Below, one piece after another: positions 1-7,726 of a DNA stretch of 17,929 bases. The stretch covers positions 1-17,929 of the forward strand of contig JAXJVS010000032.1 in the NCBI GenBank assembly GCA_036308445.1, given 5' to 3'. A model generated the notes under the pieces. The model had not been told where the DNA came from, searched no databases, and saw only the letters and a program-made list of their open reading frames with translations. This DNA is from MGBC113645 sp036308445. GTDB taxonomy: Bacteria > Bacillota_I > Bacilli_A > Erysipelotrichales > Coprobacillaceae. The position numbers and the translations under genes were made by a program. The first letter of the stretch is position 1; the number at the start of each line of letters is the position of its first letter.

Positions 1-3000
1 AGTACAATACAAGTTGCTGCAGGAAAGAGTGTTACTATTACTGATACTAATAAAGTATTATCTGATTATAAGACTTTTACAGTAACTCAAAATGGTATCA
101 CTTTAAGTCATACTAAAGGGCAAAACACAATGACTGTTACAGTATCAAAATCTTGTACAGTAGCGGCCCAGAAATTTAGCGATGATGTAATAAAAGCTGC
201 AGGTGGTTATAAATTTGATAGTCGATCTGATGTTAATATTTATTACAAAAATAGTGGTCAGGATATTGCTGTTTTTGGTAATGTTGATGCTATTACAATG
301 AATGTAACTATTGATGTAGAATATTCAGCATTGAATATTTCTAAGGTGGATGAAAAAGGTAATGCAGTTAAAGATGTTACTTTTGAGGTTTCTTATAATT
401 CAGATATGTCTTCACCGATAGGAACTTATACAACAAATACTAATGGTATGATTAATATCACAAATCTTGCACCAGGAAAAGTATATGTTAGAGAAAAATC
501 AGTACCAGAATATCTTGTTCTTGATAATTCTATTCACGAAGTGACTTTAACTGTTAATCAAACAGCTTCTTGTAAGATTGTGAATACAATTAAAAAAGGG
601 AGAATAGTGGTTACAAAAAAAGATTCAGATTCTAACAAGACAGTATTAAAAGAGGGCACAGAGTTTGAAATCTACAATAGTGCAAATGAACTTGTTGAAA
701 CAATGAAAACAAATGAAAAAGGAGAGGCAGTTTCTTCACTTCTTGAATATGGAACATATTCTATTAAAGAAAGTAAAGCACCTGCAGGATATGTTTTAAA
801 TCTTGATAAATTCAATGTGAATATAAGTAGTGATGGTCAAGATTATCATGTTTCAATTTTAGATAAGCCTATTCAAGGTCGTATAACTATTGAAAAAACA
901 GGTGAAGTTCTTGTAGGGTATGAAAATGGTAAATTTATTTATGATAAACTAGGATTAGCAGGCATGAAAGCTGAAGTTATTGCCTATGAAGATATTTTAG
1001 ATTGTGCCGATGGTCGTGTTCTTTATAAGAAAGGGGAGACTGTTGCAACTGTTATTACTGATGAGAGTGGTAAAGTCATTGTTAATGTTCCATTAGGAAA
1101 ATATAAGGTTAAAGAAGTAGTAGCTCCTCAAGGATATATTCTATCTGATCAAGAATACATAGTTGAATTAACTGAAGACAAAGTATCAGATGGAATAGTA
1201 ACATCATCAGTTCGTTTCTATAATAATAGACAAAAAGTACAAATTACAGCAATCAAGAATGATGAGAAGCAACAATTGTTGCCAGATGCAACAATTGGAT
1301 TGTATGCTAAGGAAGATATTGTTAATTATAAGGGAGAAGTTCTTGTAAAGAAAGATATTCTTATTGAATCGGGAAAAACAAATGAAAAAGGGGTTTATAA
1401 CTTTACTTTGGATTTACCGCTAGTTTCATTTTATTTAAAAGAAATGAAGGCACCAGAGGGTTATGTGTTATCATCAAATCAATATATAGTTCCTATTGAA
1501 GTGAAAGATCAAAAAACTATTCAATATACTTATGAAATAGAATTAAGTAACCAAAAGACAAAAGTACAAATTTCAAAAGTTGATATTGTTGATGGAAAAG
1601 AAATTCCAGGAGCTCATTTGGAAATAAGAGATATGTCAGATAATCTTATTGATTCTTGGATATCAACAGATGAACCACATTTTATAGAAGGATTGCAAGT
1701 CAATAAGAGTTACAAGCTTATTGAGACTCTTCCAGCAGCTGGTTATGTTACTGCTGAAAGTATAACTTTTACTGTTAAAGAAACAAAAGATATACAAAAA
1801 GTTGTTATGAAAGATGACATAACTAAAATGGAAATATCTAAAACTGATATTACAGGTGATAAAGAAATATCAGGTGCACATTTAGAAGTTATTGATGATC
1901 AGGGAAAAGTAGTGGATTCCTGGATTTCTGATGATAAACCACATATGATTACAAAGCTTACAGTAGGAAAGACTTATAAACTTGTTGAAAAACTTCCTGC
2001 GGATGGTTATGTTACTGCTGAAAGCATTGATTTTACAATACTAGATTCAGGAGAAGTTCAGAAAGTTGTTATGAAGGATGCACCTACTCAAGTTGAAATT
2101 CAAAAAGTAGATACTGAGGGACATCAGATTGTAGGAGCGGAATTAGTTATTTTAGATAAGGATACAAATGAGGTTGTTGATACTTTTAAAACGACTAAAG
2201 AATCAATGGTGTTGATAGGTAAACTTATTGTTGGAAAAACATATATTTTAAGAGAATTATCTGCTCCTGATGGATATGCTGTGAGTAAAGATGTTGAATT
2301 TGTTGTAGAAGATAAAGAAAACATACAAAGTGTTGAAATGGTAGATAAGAAAATATCTGCTTTAAAAGTAAATGTTGACGGTCATTTTGTTTCTGGAGCA
2401 AAATTACAGGTAGTATCTGCAAAAACCAAAAATATTATAGATGAATGGCTTAGCGATGGTAGTGAACATGTTATTTCAGGATTGATGGTAGGACAAGAAT
2501 ATATTTTAAAAGAAATATTAGCACCAGAGGGTTATGCGAAAGCTGAAGATGTTTATTTTAAGGTTGAGGACGATAAAAGTCATCAGAAGATTGTCATGAT
2601 TAATAAACAAGTTACAGTTTCTAAATTAGATATTACAAATGGAAATGAATTAGAAGGTGCTGAAATTATTGTTGTTAATAAAGAGACAAATAAAGAAATA
2701 GATCGATGGATATCTACAAAAGAACCGCATGCAATTAAAGGGCTTGAAGAAAACAAAAACTATATTCTTACTGAAATAACAGCGCCATATGGTTATACTA
2801 TTGCAGAAAGTATTGAATTTAGTGTCAGTGGGATAAATGAAAAGGGAATAAAGATAAATCAGCATATTGAGATGAAGGATGATTATATTTATACTGATTT
2901 AAAGGTGAATAAGTTAGATAGTGATACAAAAGAAATAATTGATAAAGAAGTTGAGTTTACTTTATATGCTGATAAAACATGTAAACAAGAAATGAAATCT

Positions 3001-3279
3001 TATAGAGGTATTGGTAGTATTTTATTTAAAGATTTGAAGTATGGAACTTATTATTTAAAGGAAACAAAAGCTCCAAAAGGTTATCAGTTAAGTCATGAGA
3101 TTGTAGAAATTGTTATTGATGATAAGAATAATAAGAATATTGAAATTGATTTTACTAATCAATTGAATAAAACAGTAAGTACTGGTGATTCTCAAAGGAT
3201 AATTGTATATGTTGTAGGGATGATTATTCCTGTTTCTTATTTAATGATTATGAAGTATTTGAAAAAGAAAAATGGTTAG
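1..3279 (+). CDS. SpaA/Cna-B repeat wall-anchored adhesin, 5'-truncated
   Basis: The reading frame is open from base 1, so the ATG at 130 is internal and the gene begins outside the window; 1092 residues are visible. The first ~105 residues form a beta-rich segment (VTITDTNKVLSDY, later YKNSGQDIAVFG) of a kind I associate with the region following thioester domains in clostridial adhesins; this is inference. Ten SpaA/Cna-B-like modules follow (322 to about 3159), each with an opening Lys (SKVD, SKTD), a Glu in the [K/R]ExxAPxGY-type loop and a closing Asn or Asp, the residues expected to make intramolecular isopeptide bonds. The C-terminus has VSTGD (3175-3189), a hydrophobic stretch (IIVYVVGMIIP onward) and KKKNG. 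This is a sortase-type tail, but the motif is not a canonical LPxTG. Likely a surface-anchored stalk or adhesin. No sortase gene lies in the window. Confidence 0.88.
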   Translation, partial: STIQVAAGKSVTITDTNKVLSDYKTFTVTQNGITLSHTKGQNTMTVTVSKSCTVAAQKFSDDVIKAAGGYKFDSRSDVNIYYKNSGQDIAVFGNVDAITMNVTIDVEYSALNISKVDEKGNAVKDVTFEVSYNSDMSSPIGTYTTNTNGMINITNLAPGKVYVREKSVPEYLVLDNSIHEVTLTVNQTASCKIVNTIKKGRIVVTKKDSDSNKTVLKEGTEFEIYNSANELVETMKTNEKGEAVSSLLEYGTYSIKESKAPAGYVLNLDKFNVNISSDGQDYHVSILDKPIQGRITIEKTGEVLVGYENGKFIYDKLGLAGMKAEVIAYEDILDCADGRVLYKKGETVATVITDESGKVIVNVPLGKYKVKEVVAPQGYILSDQEYIVELTEDKVSDGIVTSSVRFYNNRQKVQITAIKNDEKQQLLPDATIGLYAKEDIVNYKGEVLVKKDILIESGKTNEKGVYNFTLDLPLVSFYLKEMKAPEGYVLSSNQYIVPIEVKDQKTIQYTYEIELSNQKTKVQISKVDIVDGKEIPGAHLEIRDMSDNLIDSWISTDEPHFIEGLQVNKSYKLIETLPAAGYVTAESITFTVKETKDIQKVVMKDDITKMEISKTDITGDKEISGAHLEVIDDQGKVVDSWISDDKPHMITKLTVGKTYKLVEKLPADGYVTAESIDFTILDSGEVQKVVMKDAPTQVEIQKVDTEGHQIVGAELVILDKDTNEVVDTFKTTKESMVLIGKLIVGKTYILRELSAPDGYAVSKDVEFVVEDKENIQSVEMVDKKISALKVNVDGHFVSGAKLQVVSAKTKNIIDEWLSDGSEHVISGLMVGQEYILKEILAPEGYAKAEDVYFKVEDDKSHQKIVMINKQVTVSKLDITNGNELEGAEIIVVNKETNKEIDRWISTKEPHAIKGLEENKNYILTEITAPYGYTIAESIEFSVSGINEKGIKINQHIEMKDDYIYTDLKVNKLDSDTKEIIDKEVEFTLYADKTCKQEMKSYRGIGSILFKDLKYGTYYLKETKAPKGYQLSHEIVEIVIDDKNNKNIEIDFTNQLNKTVSTGDSQRIIVYVVGMIIPVSYLMIMKYLKKKNG
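322..3159 (+). repeat. Ten tandem SpaA/Cna-B-like modules
   Basis: Modules start near 322, 592, 871, 1231, 1558, 1822, 2083, 2347, 2608 and 2881. Modules 5 to 9 are about 87-91 residues each and share the pattern GAxLxV...VDSWIS..PH.I..L..GK.Y.L.E...P.GY. Modules 1-4 and 10 lack the WIS..PH segment, and modules 3 and 4 carry a long insert. Modules 5 and 6 are closest: a 20-base identical stretch occurs at 1741 and 2005, exactly 264 bp (88 codons) apart, which points to fairly recent duplication. Confidence 0.85.
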
Positions 3280-3297
3280 CACTTTTGTGCTAACCAT
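3272..3297. terminator. Bidirectional terminator between adhesin and ackA
   Basis: A perfect 11-bp stem (3272-3282 with 3287-3297) encloses a TTTT loop. The adhesin stop codon (3277-3279) lies inside the stem. On the minus strand the hairpin is followed by TTTTCTTTTT, making it a strong terminator for ackA; on the plus strand only ACTTTT follows. Confidence 0.88.
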
Positions 3298-3301
3298 ACT
3301 T

Positions 3302-4492
3302 TTATAAGTTTAATAAACGTTTTGTATCTCTTGCAATAACTAATTCTTCATTAGTAGGGATAACGTAAACTTTAATCTTTGATTCAGGTTTAGTAATTAA
3401 TCTTTCACCTTTACCATTTTCATTAGCATCATCATCTACAACAATACCTAATGCTTCTGAAACTAAATTTAATATTTCTTTTCTAGCATAAGCTGAGTTT
3501 TCACCAATACCAGCAGTAAATGCGATAGCATCACATCCACCTAAAGCAATAAAATATCTACCGATATAAGCTATAACACGTCTAAAGAAGATATCAATTG
3601 CTAATTTAGCTCTTTCATTTCCTTCTTCTGAAGCTTTTAAAACATCTCTAAAATCACTAGAAACACCAGAAATACCTAATAAACCAGATTCTTTATTTAA
3701 GATATGAATAACTTCTTTCATATCAATATTTAATGTATCAACTAAATATTCAACAACTGATGCATCTAAGTCACCACTTCTTGTACCCATCATAATACCA
3801 GCTAAAGGAGTAAATCCCATAGATGTATTAATACATTTACCATCTTTAACAGCACTTAAACTTCCACCAGCACCTAAATGAGCAACAATAATTTTTGAAT
3901 GTTCTGGATTTCCTAATAAATCTCTAACTCTTGAAGATACATAGAAATGTGATGTTCCATGAGCTCCATATTTTCTAATTTTATTTTCTTCATAGAATTT
4001 ATAAGGAATAGGATAAACATAACATCTTGGTTCTAATGTTTGATGGAAAGCAGTATCAAAGACTGCAACAGCTCCAGCATTAGGAATTGCTTCTTTAAAA
4101 GCATAATATCCAGTTAAGTGAGCGGGATTATGTAATGGTGCTAATGATTTTAATTCATCGATTTTTTCTATTACATAATCATCAATAATTGCAGATTCTT
4201 TGAAATAAGCGCCACCTTGAACAACACGATGACCTACACCTTTGATTTCATCTAATGATTTAACGATTTCTTTATCAATTAATGTTTCTAATAACAATGC
4301 TACTGCTTCTTTATGAGTAGGAATAGGTAAAGTTTTTACTTCTTTTTCACCATTATATTTAATAGTAAAAATAGAATCTTCTAATCCAATTCTTTCAATA
4401 ACTCCTGAAGTGATAACTGATTCATCATTCATTTCAAATAATTGAAATTTTAATGAAGAACTACCAGCATTGACCGCAATAACTTTTGACAT
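3302..4492 (-). CDS. ackA: Acetate kinase
   Basis: Converts acetyl phosphate and ADP to acetate and ATP, the energy-yielding last step of acetate fermentation, in the cytosol. The 396 residues are the usual family length. Motifs run in the expected order: NAGSSSLKF near the N-terminus (N8), VFDTAFH (145-150), GAHGTSH (176-182), HLGAGGSLSAV (205-215), MGTRSGDLD (235-243), AGIGENS (327-333) and NEELVIARDT at the end. Residues matching the catalytic set of Methanosarcina AckA are visible: N8, R89, D146, H178, R238 and E382. ATG at 4490-4492 is preceded by AGGAGGT (4501-4507) at 8 nt spacing. No pta (phosphotransacetylase) gene adjoins it, so the gene appears monocistronic, with its own promoter and a leader containing inverted repeats. 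Codon use is strongly biased toward TTA, AGA and GAA, as in highly expressed genes. Confidence 0.97.
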   Translation of the reverse strand: MSKVIAVNAGSSSLKFQLFEMNDESVITSGVIERIGLEDSIFTIKYNGEKEVKTLPIPTHKEAVALLLETLIDKEIVKSLDEIKGVGHRVVQGGAYFKESAIIDDYVIEKIDELKSLAPLHNPAHLTGYYAFKEAIPNAGAVAVFDTAFHQTLEPRCYVYPIPYKFYEENKIRKYGAHGTSHFYVSSRVRDLLGNPEHSKIIVAHLGAGGSLSAVKDGKCINTSMGFTPLAGIMMGTRSGDLDASVVEYLVDTLNIDMKEVIHILNKESGLLGISGVSSDFRDVLKASEEGNERAKLAIDIFFRRVIAYIGRYFIALGGCDAIAFTAGIGENSAYARKEILNLVSEALGIVVDDDANENGKGERLITKPESKIKVYVIPTNEELVIARDTKRLLNL

Positions 4493-4519
4493 TTAAAATG
4501 ACCTCCTAATTAATTTAAA

Positions 4520-4569
4520 CATATCAATGATATGTATCTGTAAAATCATCTCTCAACAATTTACAGATA
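4520..4569 (-). other. Inverted repeats in the ackA leader
   Basis: Two inverted repeats lie between the predicted start of transcription and the ribosome binding site: a perfect 10-bp stem (TATCTGTAAA at 4560-4569 on the minus strand, partner 4535-4544, loop 15 nt), directly followed by a 15-nt near-palindrome (7-bp arms, 4520-4534). No U-run follows, so this is not a typical terminator. A role in mRNA stability or regulation is inferred. Confidence 0.45.
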
Positions 4570-4594
4570 TATTTTTCATTTTTATATCGTAAAC

Positions 4595-4623
4595 ATTATA
4601 TCACATATTTAGATATCTTTAAA
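4595..4623 (-). promoter_or_regulatory. ackA promoter (extended -10)
   Basis: On the minus strand TATAAT (4595-4600) is preceded by TGA, an extended -10. A weak -35, TTTAAA (4618-4623), lies 17 nt upstream. Transcription would start near 4588, giving a leader of about 95 nt. Confidence 0.6.
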
Positions 4624-4710
4624 TAAAAACCACTTCTCTTTCAAAATTAAATAAAAAACTTTGAAAAATTAATCATTTTTTCAAGAGTAAGTCACTTATG
4701 AAAAATAGTA

Positions 4711-4738
4711 TTGATAAAAATAAAAAAAGTCGTATAAT
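4711..4738 (+). promoter_or_regulatory. thiT promoter
   Basis: TTGATA (4711-4716), a 16-nt spacer and TATAAT (4733-4738). The start of transcription would be about 4745, at the very 5' edge of the TPP aptamer. Confidence 0.75.
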
Positions 4739-4743
4739 ATTTA

Positions 4744-4840
4744 TCGAGCCAGGGGCGCTTTTGCTGAGAAAGGTACTAACCTTGTCCCTTATTATCTGAA
4801 CTGGGTAATGCCAGCGTAGAGAGTGCAAATATGTTTTTTT
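4744..4840 (+). promoter_or_regulatory. TPP (THI-box) riboswitch
   Basis: The conserved THI-box elements appear in order: CAGGGGCGC (4750-4758), GCTGAGA (4763-4769), CTGAACTGGGTAATGCCAGCG (starting 4796) and CGTAGAGAG (4815-4823). TPP binding to this aptamer normally lowers expression of thiamine genes. The segment GCGTAGAGAG (4814-4823) can pair with bases 4842-4853 of the downstream terminator, with TACGC of the terminator loop as the nucleus. Without TPP the 3' side of the aptamer would therefore act as antiterminator; with TPP it is sequestered and the terminator forms. The aptamer call rests on motifs; the switching model is inferred from complementarity. Confidence 0.93.
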
Positions 4841-4867
4841 GCTTTCCTTACGCAGGAAAGCTTTTTT
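4841..4867 (+). terminator. Riboswitch-controlled terminator before thiT
   Basis: An 8-bp stem, GCTTTCCT (4841-4848) with AGGAAAGC (4854-4861), has a TACGC loop and is followed by TTTTTT. It lies between the aptamer and the thiT start and is the expression platform. Confidence 0.9.
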
Positions 4868-4903
4868 ATTTGTAGGCTCATATTTATATATGGGAGGAAA
4901 AGT

Positions 4904-5455
4904 ATGAAAAAATTATTTAATGTGAAGTTGGATGTTAAAGCAATGGCATATTTATCAATGTTTATTGCTTTAGAGATTGTTTTGAATCGACTATTTCATT
5001 TGTTTCCAGGACAACCTCAAGGCGGTAATATTTCCATGGATTTATTACCAATTATTATGGCAGGTTATTTAATGGGAAGTGGTTATGGATTATTAGCTGG
5101 ATTCATGGTGTGTATCTTACATTTTGTATTAGGTTTTGCAAGTTTTTATGGACCATGGTCAGTTGTATTGGATTATTTAATTCCTTTATCAATTGTGGGT
5201 ATTGCTTCTTTATTTAAGAATATTAAAGTAGGTAAATATGAAATTTATACTGGTATTATTGTGACTATGATTTTGAAGTTTATTTCACATTATTTATCAG
5301 GAGCTTGGTTATTTGCAGAATATGCACCTGAGGGAATGAATCCATGGATTTATTCATTTGGCTATAATATTGCATATTGCTTACCATCTTTAGTTTTATG
5401 TTATATTGGATTTGTATATGTGTATCCTAGATTAAAAAGAGTATTTCATAAATAA
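4904..5455 (+). CDS. thiT: Thiamine ECF transporter S-component ThiT
   Basis: A membrane protein of 183 residues that binds thiamine outside the cell and works with the shared energy-coupling module (EcfA, EcfA', EcfT), which is encoded elsewhere. Five or six hydrophobic segments are seen. The late stretch SHYLSGAWLFAEYAPEGMNP is close to the ThiT/YuaJ signature with its conserved Tyr, Glu and Asn around the thiamine pocket. ATG at 4904 has GGGAGG (4892-4897) in front. An upstream in-frame ATG at 4823 would require translating through the riboswitch terminator and is rejected. The TPP riboswitch directly upstream independently supports the substrate. A hairpin terminator follows the stop codon, so the gene is transcribed alone. 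Confidence 0.95.
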   Translation: MKKLFNVKLDVKAMAYLSMFIALEIVLNRLFHLFPGQPQGGNISMDLLPIIMAGYLMGSGYGLLAGFMVCILHFVLGFASFYGPWSVVLDYLIPLSIVGIASLFKNIKVGKYEIYTGIIVTMILKFISHYLSGAWLFAEYAPEGMNPWIYSFGYNIAYCLPSLVLCYIGFVYVYPRLKRVFHK

Positions 5456-5456
5456 T

Positions 5457-5486
5457 ATCAAGGTTTTATACCTTGATTTTTATTTT
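5457..5486 (+). terminator. thiT terminator
   Basis: ATCAAGG (5457-5463) pairs with CCTTGAT (5471-5477) around a 7-nt loop, followed by TTTTATTTTT. It starts two bases after the thiT stop codon. Confidence 0.85.
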
Positions 5487-5634
5487 TAAAGATATAAATA
5501 TTTAGAACAGGATATTGACAGATATGAGTCAATGAAAGACTATGAGGGATTCTATGTAGTGTGTAAGAAAGCGATTGTATTTAGTTAATATAAATAAGCT
5601 AGAGGAAATATTTTAATAATTCCTTTTCTCGACC

Positions 5635-5663
5635 TTTAAAATATGTATAATTTTGTGTATAAT
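5635..5663 (+). promoter_or_regulatory. Promoter of the DUF402-tsa-rex operon
   Basis: TATAAT (5658-5663) with a weak TTTAAA (5635-5640) 17 nt upstream; the start of transcription would be near 5670. No other convincing promoter is seen until past rex. The rest of 5487-5634 holds only a short open stretch (5490-5588) without a ribosome binding site, described in the findings. Confidence 0.6.
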
Positions 5664-5687
5664 AGCTAGAAGAAAGAGGTTGTGGTC

Positions 5688-6233
5688 ATGAAAGAATCGT
5701 TGATAGGGAAGGAAATACTTATTCATAGTTATAAACATAACGAAAAAGTTCATAGAAGCTGGTCTAAAGGTTTAGTACTAGAAGAGACGGATCAATATTA
5801 TATAGTGATTAATAATCGTACTTTAGTTACTGAATCAGATGGTAGAAGATGGTTTACAAGGGAACCGGCTATCTGGTATTTTCCAAAAAATGACTGGTAC
5901 AATGTTATTTGTATGATTAGAAAAAATGGTGTCCATTTTTATTGTAATATTGCTTCGCCAACTTTATATGATGGTGAAGCTTTAAAATATATTGACTATG
6001 ACTTAGATTTAAAAGTATTTCCAGACTATAAATATAAAGTATTAGATGAAGATGAGTATGAAGCTCATCGTAAATTAATGGGTTATTCAGTAGAATTAGA
6101 TAAGATTTTAAAAGCACAATTACAAAATCTTATTGAAATGACATACAATATGTCTGGTCCTTTTAGACCAGATTTTGCTCAATATTGGTATTCTGTTTAT
6201 CAGAGTATGTTAGAAAGTAGGAGAAAACGATGA
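5688..6233 (+). CDS. DUF402 family protein, nucleoside di-/triphosphate phosphatase-like
   Basis: A 181-residue protein matching the DUF402 family by its whole-length pattern: GKEILIHSYKHN at the N-terminus, SWSKG, the aromatic AIWYFPKNDWYNV, YCNIASPT in the middle and the acidic IDYDLDLKVFPD, where DUF402 enzymes bind divalent metal. The Bacillus YgaC/Staphylococcus Ntdp branch hydrolyses nucleoside tri- and diphosphates in vitro; that activity is carried over by family. The GTG at 5682 is only 2 nt from AGAGG (5675-5679), while the ATG at 5688 has 8 nt spacing, so 5688 is chosen. The gene overlaps tsaE by 4 bp (ATGA), so the two are probably translationally coupled. It is the first gene of the operon with the t6A genes; no functional link to t6A is known to me. 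Confidence 0.85.
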   Translation: MKESLIGKEILIHSYKHNEKVHRSWSKGLVLEETDQYYIVINNRTLVTESDGRRWFTREPAIWYFPKNDWYNVICMIRKNGVHFYCNIASPTLYDGEALKYIDYDLDLKVFPDYKYKVLDEDEYEAHRKLMGYSVELDKILKAQLQNLIEMTYNMSGPFRPDFAQYWYSVYQSMLESRRKR

Positions 6234-6676
6234 AAACATTTTATGATGAAGAAAGTATGATAGATTTTGGTGAAAAGTTAGTTTCGTATTTATTTCCAAA
6301 TGCTGTTTTGACTTTAACTGGTGATTTAGGAGCAGGGAAAACAACTTTTACTAAAGGTATAGGAAGAGGATTAAAGATAAAAAAAGTGATTAATTCACCA
6401 ACTTTTACTATTGTAAAAGTTTATCAGGGAATTCTTCCTTTATATCATTTTGATGCTTATCGTTTAGAGGATAATGATAATGAACTAGGATTTGAAGAAA
6501 TGTTTGAATCTGGTGGTATTAGTGTTATTGAATGGCCTCAGTTTATTGAAGAAATTTTACCTGAAGAAAGATTAGACATAGAAATATTAAAGAATGAAGA
6601 TAATTCAAGAAGTTTTATTCTTCATCCTAAAGGGAAAATATTTGAAGATATTGTAAAGGAGATAGAAAATGATTAA
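6230..6676 (+). CDS. tsaE: tRNA t6A synthesis ATPase TsaE
   Basis: The P-loop ATPase of the bacterial t6A complex. It binds TsaB-TsaD and resets it between cycles of threonylcarbamoyl transfer to A37 of ANN-decoding tRNAs. At 148 residues it has the normal family size. The Walker A motif GDLGAGKTT is at residues 31-39; SPTFTIVKVY (56-65), the HFDAYRL segment and the ISVIEWP motif (97-103) are all typical of TsaE. AGGAG (6219-6223) precedes the ATG, which overlaps the DUF402 stop. The stop is itself overlapped 8 bp by tsaB. Confidence 0.96.
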   Translation: MKTFYDEESMIDFGEKLVSYLFPNAVLTLTGDLGAGKTTFTKGIGRGLKIKKVINSPTFTIVKVYQGILPLYHFDAYRLEDNDNELGFEEMFESGGISVIEWPQFIEEILPEERLDIEILKNEDNSRSFILHPKGKIFEDIVKEIEND

Positions 6677-7274
6677 GGTTATTTTAGATACATCAAATCA
6701 ATATTTGGTTGTTGCTTTATATAAAGATGATAAATGTTTAGGTAAAATTCAAGAATTAGGCAGTCAAAGACAATCAGAGAATGCTATTCCATATCTTCAA
6801 AAGTTATTAGAAGAAAATCATATAGATTTATTAGATGTGAATGAAGCTATTATTACTGTTGGTCCCGGTTCTTATACTGGAGTAAGAGTAGCAATGACGA
6901 TTGTAAAAACTTTAAGTGTTATTTCTTCATTAAAAGTAAAAGCTATATCATCATTAAAAGCTTATGCTGGATATGATAAGTGCATCAGTGTTATTGATGC
7001 TAGAAGTAAAAAAGTATTTGTATGTGTCTATGAGAATGGTCAAGCATTAATGAATGAAACATTAATGACTATAGATGAATTTAAAGAATTAAGAAAAACA
7101 TATAGTGATTATAAAGTAGTAGGACAGACACAAGTTGTTGGTGAAGATTTTGTAGAAGTTGATTTAGCTGATCATTTATATCAGTTATCAATTCATGAAA
7201 CAATAGTTGAAAATGTAGATATTTTAGTTCCAAGATACTTAAAAGATGTAGAGGCAAAAAAAATATGTCTATAA
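6669..7274 (+). CDS. tsaB: tRNA t6A complex subunit TsaB
   Basis: The inactive TsaD paralogue that serves as dimer platform for TsaD and TsaE. It has the ASKHA-fold N-terminus (ILDTSNQYLVVAL), the very conserved GPGSYTGVRVAMT signature (about residues 66-78) and a short variable C-terminal half. At 201 residues it is slightly shorter than the common 220-230, as often seen in low-GC genomes. AAGGAG (6657-6662) lies before the ATG. It overlaps tsaE by 8 bp and rimI by 10 bp, so the block is translated as a coupled unit. Confidence 0.95.
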   Translation: MIKVILDTSNQYLVVALYKDDKCLGKIQELGSQRQSENAIPYLQKLLEENHIDLLDVNEAIITVGPGSYTGVRVAMTIVKTLSVISSLKVKAISSLKAYAGYDKCISVIDARSKKVFVCVYENGQALMNETLMTIDEFKELRKTYSDYKVVGQTQVVGEDFVEVDLADHLYQLSIHETIVENVDILVPRYLKDVEAKKICL

Positions 7275-7726
7275 GATTAATGGAAGTTAAAGATTTAAAA
7301 GAAATACTAACATTAGAACATCAATTATTTACTTCTACATGGAATGAAGAAGACTTTATTTATGAAATAGAGACAAATCCTTTTTCTTTTAATTACGTTA
7401 TTGAAGAAAACAATGAGATTATTGGTTATGCAGGGCTTTGGGTAACTTATGAACAGGCTCAGATTACTACAATAGGTGTAAAAAAAGAGTATCAAAGAAA
7501 AGGATATGCGAGTTTATTGATGAATCATCTGTTAAAACTGGCAAAAAAACAAAAGTGTGAATCTATGTCATTAGAAGTAAGAGTTTCTAATGAAAGTGCA
7601 ATAAAGCTATATGAAAAATTTGGCTTTAAAAATGTTGGTATTCGTAAAAATTATTATCAGGATAATTTTGAAGATGCTTATTTAATGGTAAGAGAAATGG
7701 AGGGATATGAATGTCAATCATTTTAG
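7265..7726 (+). CDS. rimI: Ribosomal protein S18 N-acetyltransferase RimI (GNAT)
   Basis: A 153-residue GNAT-fold acetyltransferase. It has the acetyl-CoA binding motif YQRKGYA (residues 76-82, the R/QxxGxG/A loop), the SLEVRVSNESAIKLYEKFGF stretch of motif B, and a final NYYQDNFEDAYLM typical of RimI, where the Tyr acts as general acid. RimI acetylates the N-terminus of S18 in Escherichia coli; in Firmicutes the target is less certain. Its place between tsaB and tsaD is a common arrangement and strongly supports the name. AGAGG (7250-7254) precedes the ATG at 10 nt. It overlaps tsaD by 16 bp. Confidence 0.93.
   Translation: MSIRLMEVKDLKEILTLEHQLFTSTWNEEDFIYEIETNPFSFNYVIEENNEIIGYAGLWVTYEQAQITTIGVKKEYQRKGYASLLMNHLLKLAKKQKCESMSLEVRVSNESAIKLYEKFGFKNVGIRKNYYQDNFEDAYLMVREMEGYECQSF

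Noticed and set aside
2124..2865. Three minus-strand open frames inside the adhesin gene
   Set aside because: Antisense shadows of a repetitive AT-rich coding region, without ribosome binding sites or family features.
1558..2880. Regular repeat spacing that might suggest a CRISPR array
   Set aside because: The period is about 264 bp, it is in frame, and diverges as protein modules; no short exact repeats with unique spacers.
4590..4624. Possible Rex operator in the ackA promoter
   Set aside because: No TTGTGAA/TTCACAA or TTGTTAA/TTAACAA pair was found there; the palindromic-looking AT-rich sequence does not match.
4823..4903. Longer N-terminus for thiT starting at ATG 4823
   Set aside because: It runs through the riboswitch terminator and has no ribosome binding site; ThiT proteins begin as from 4904.
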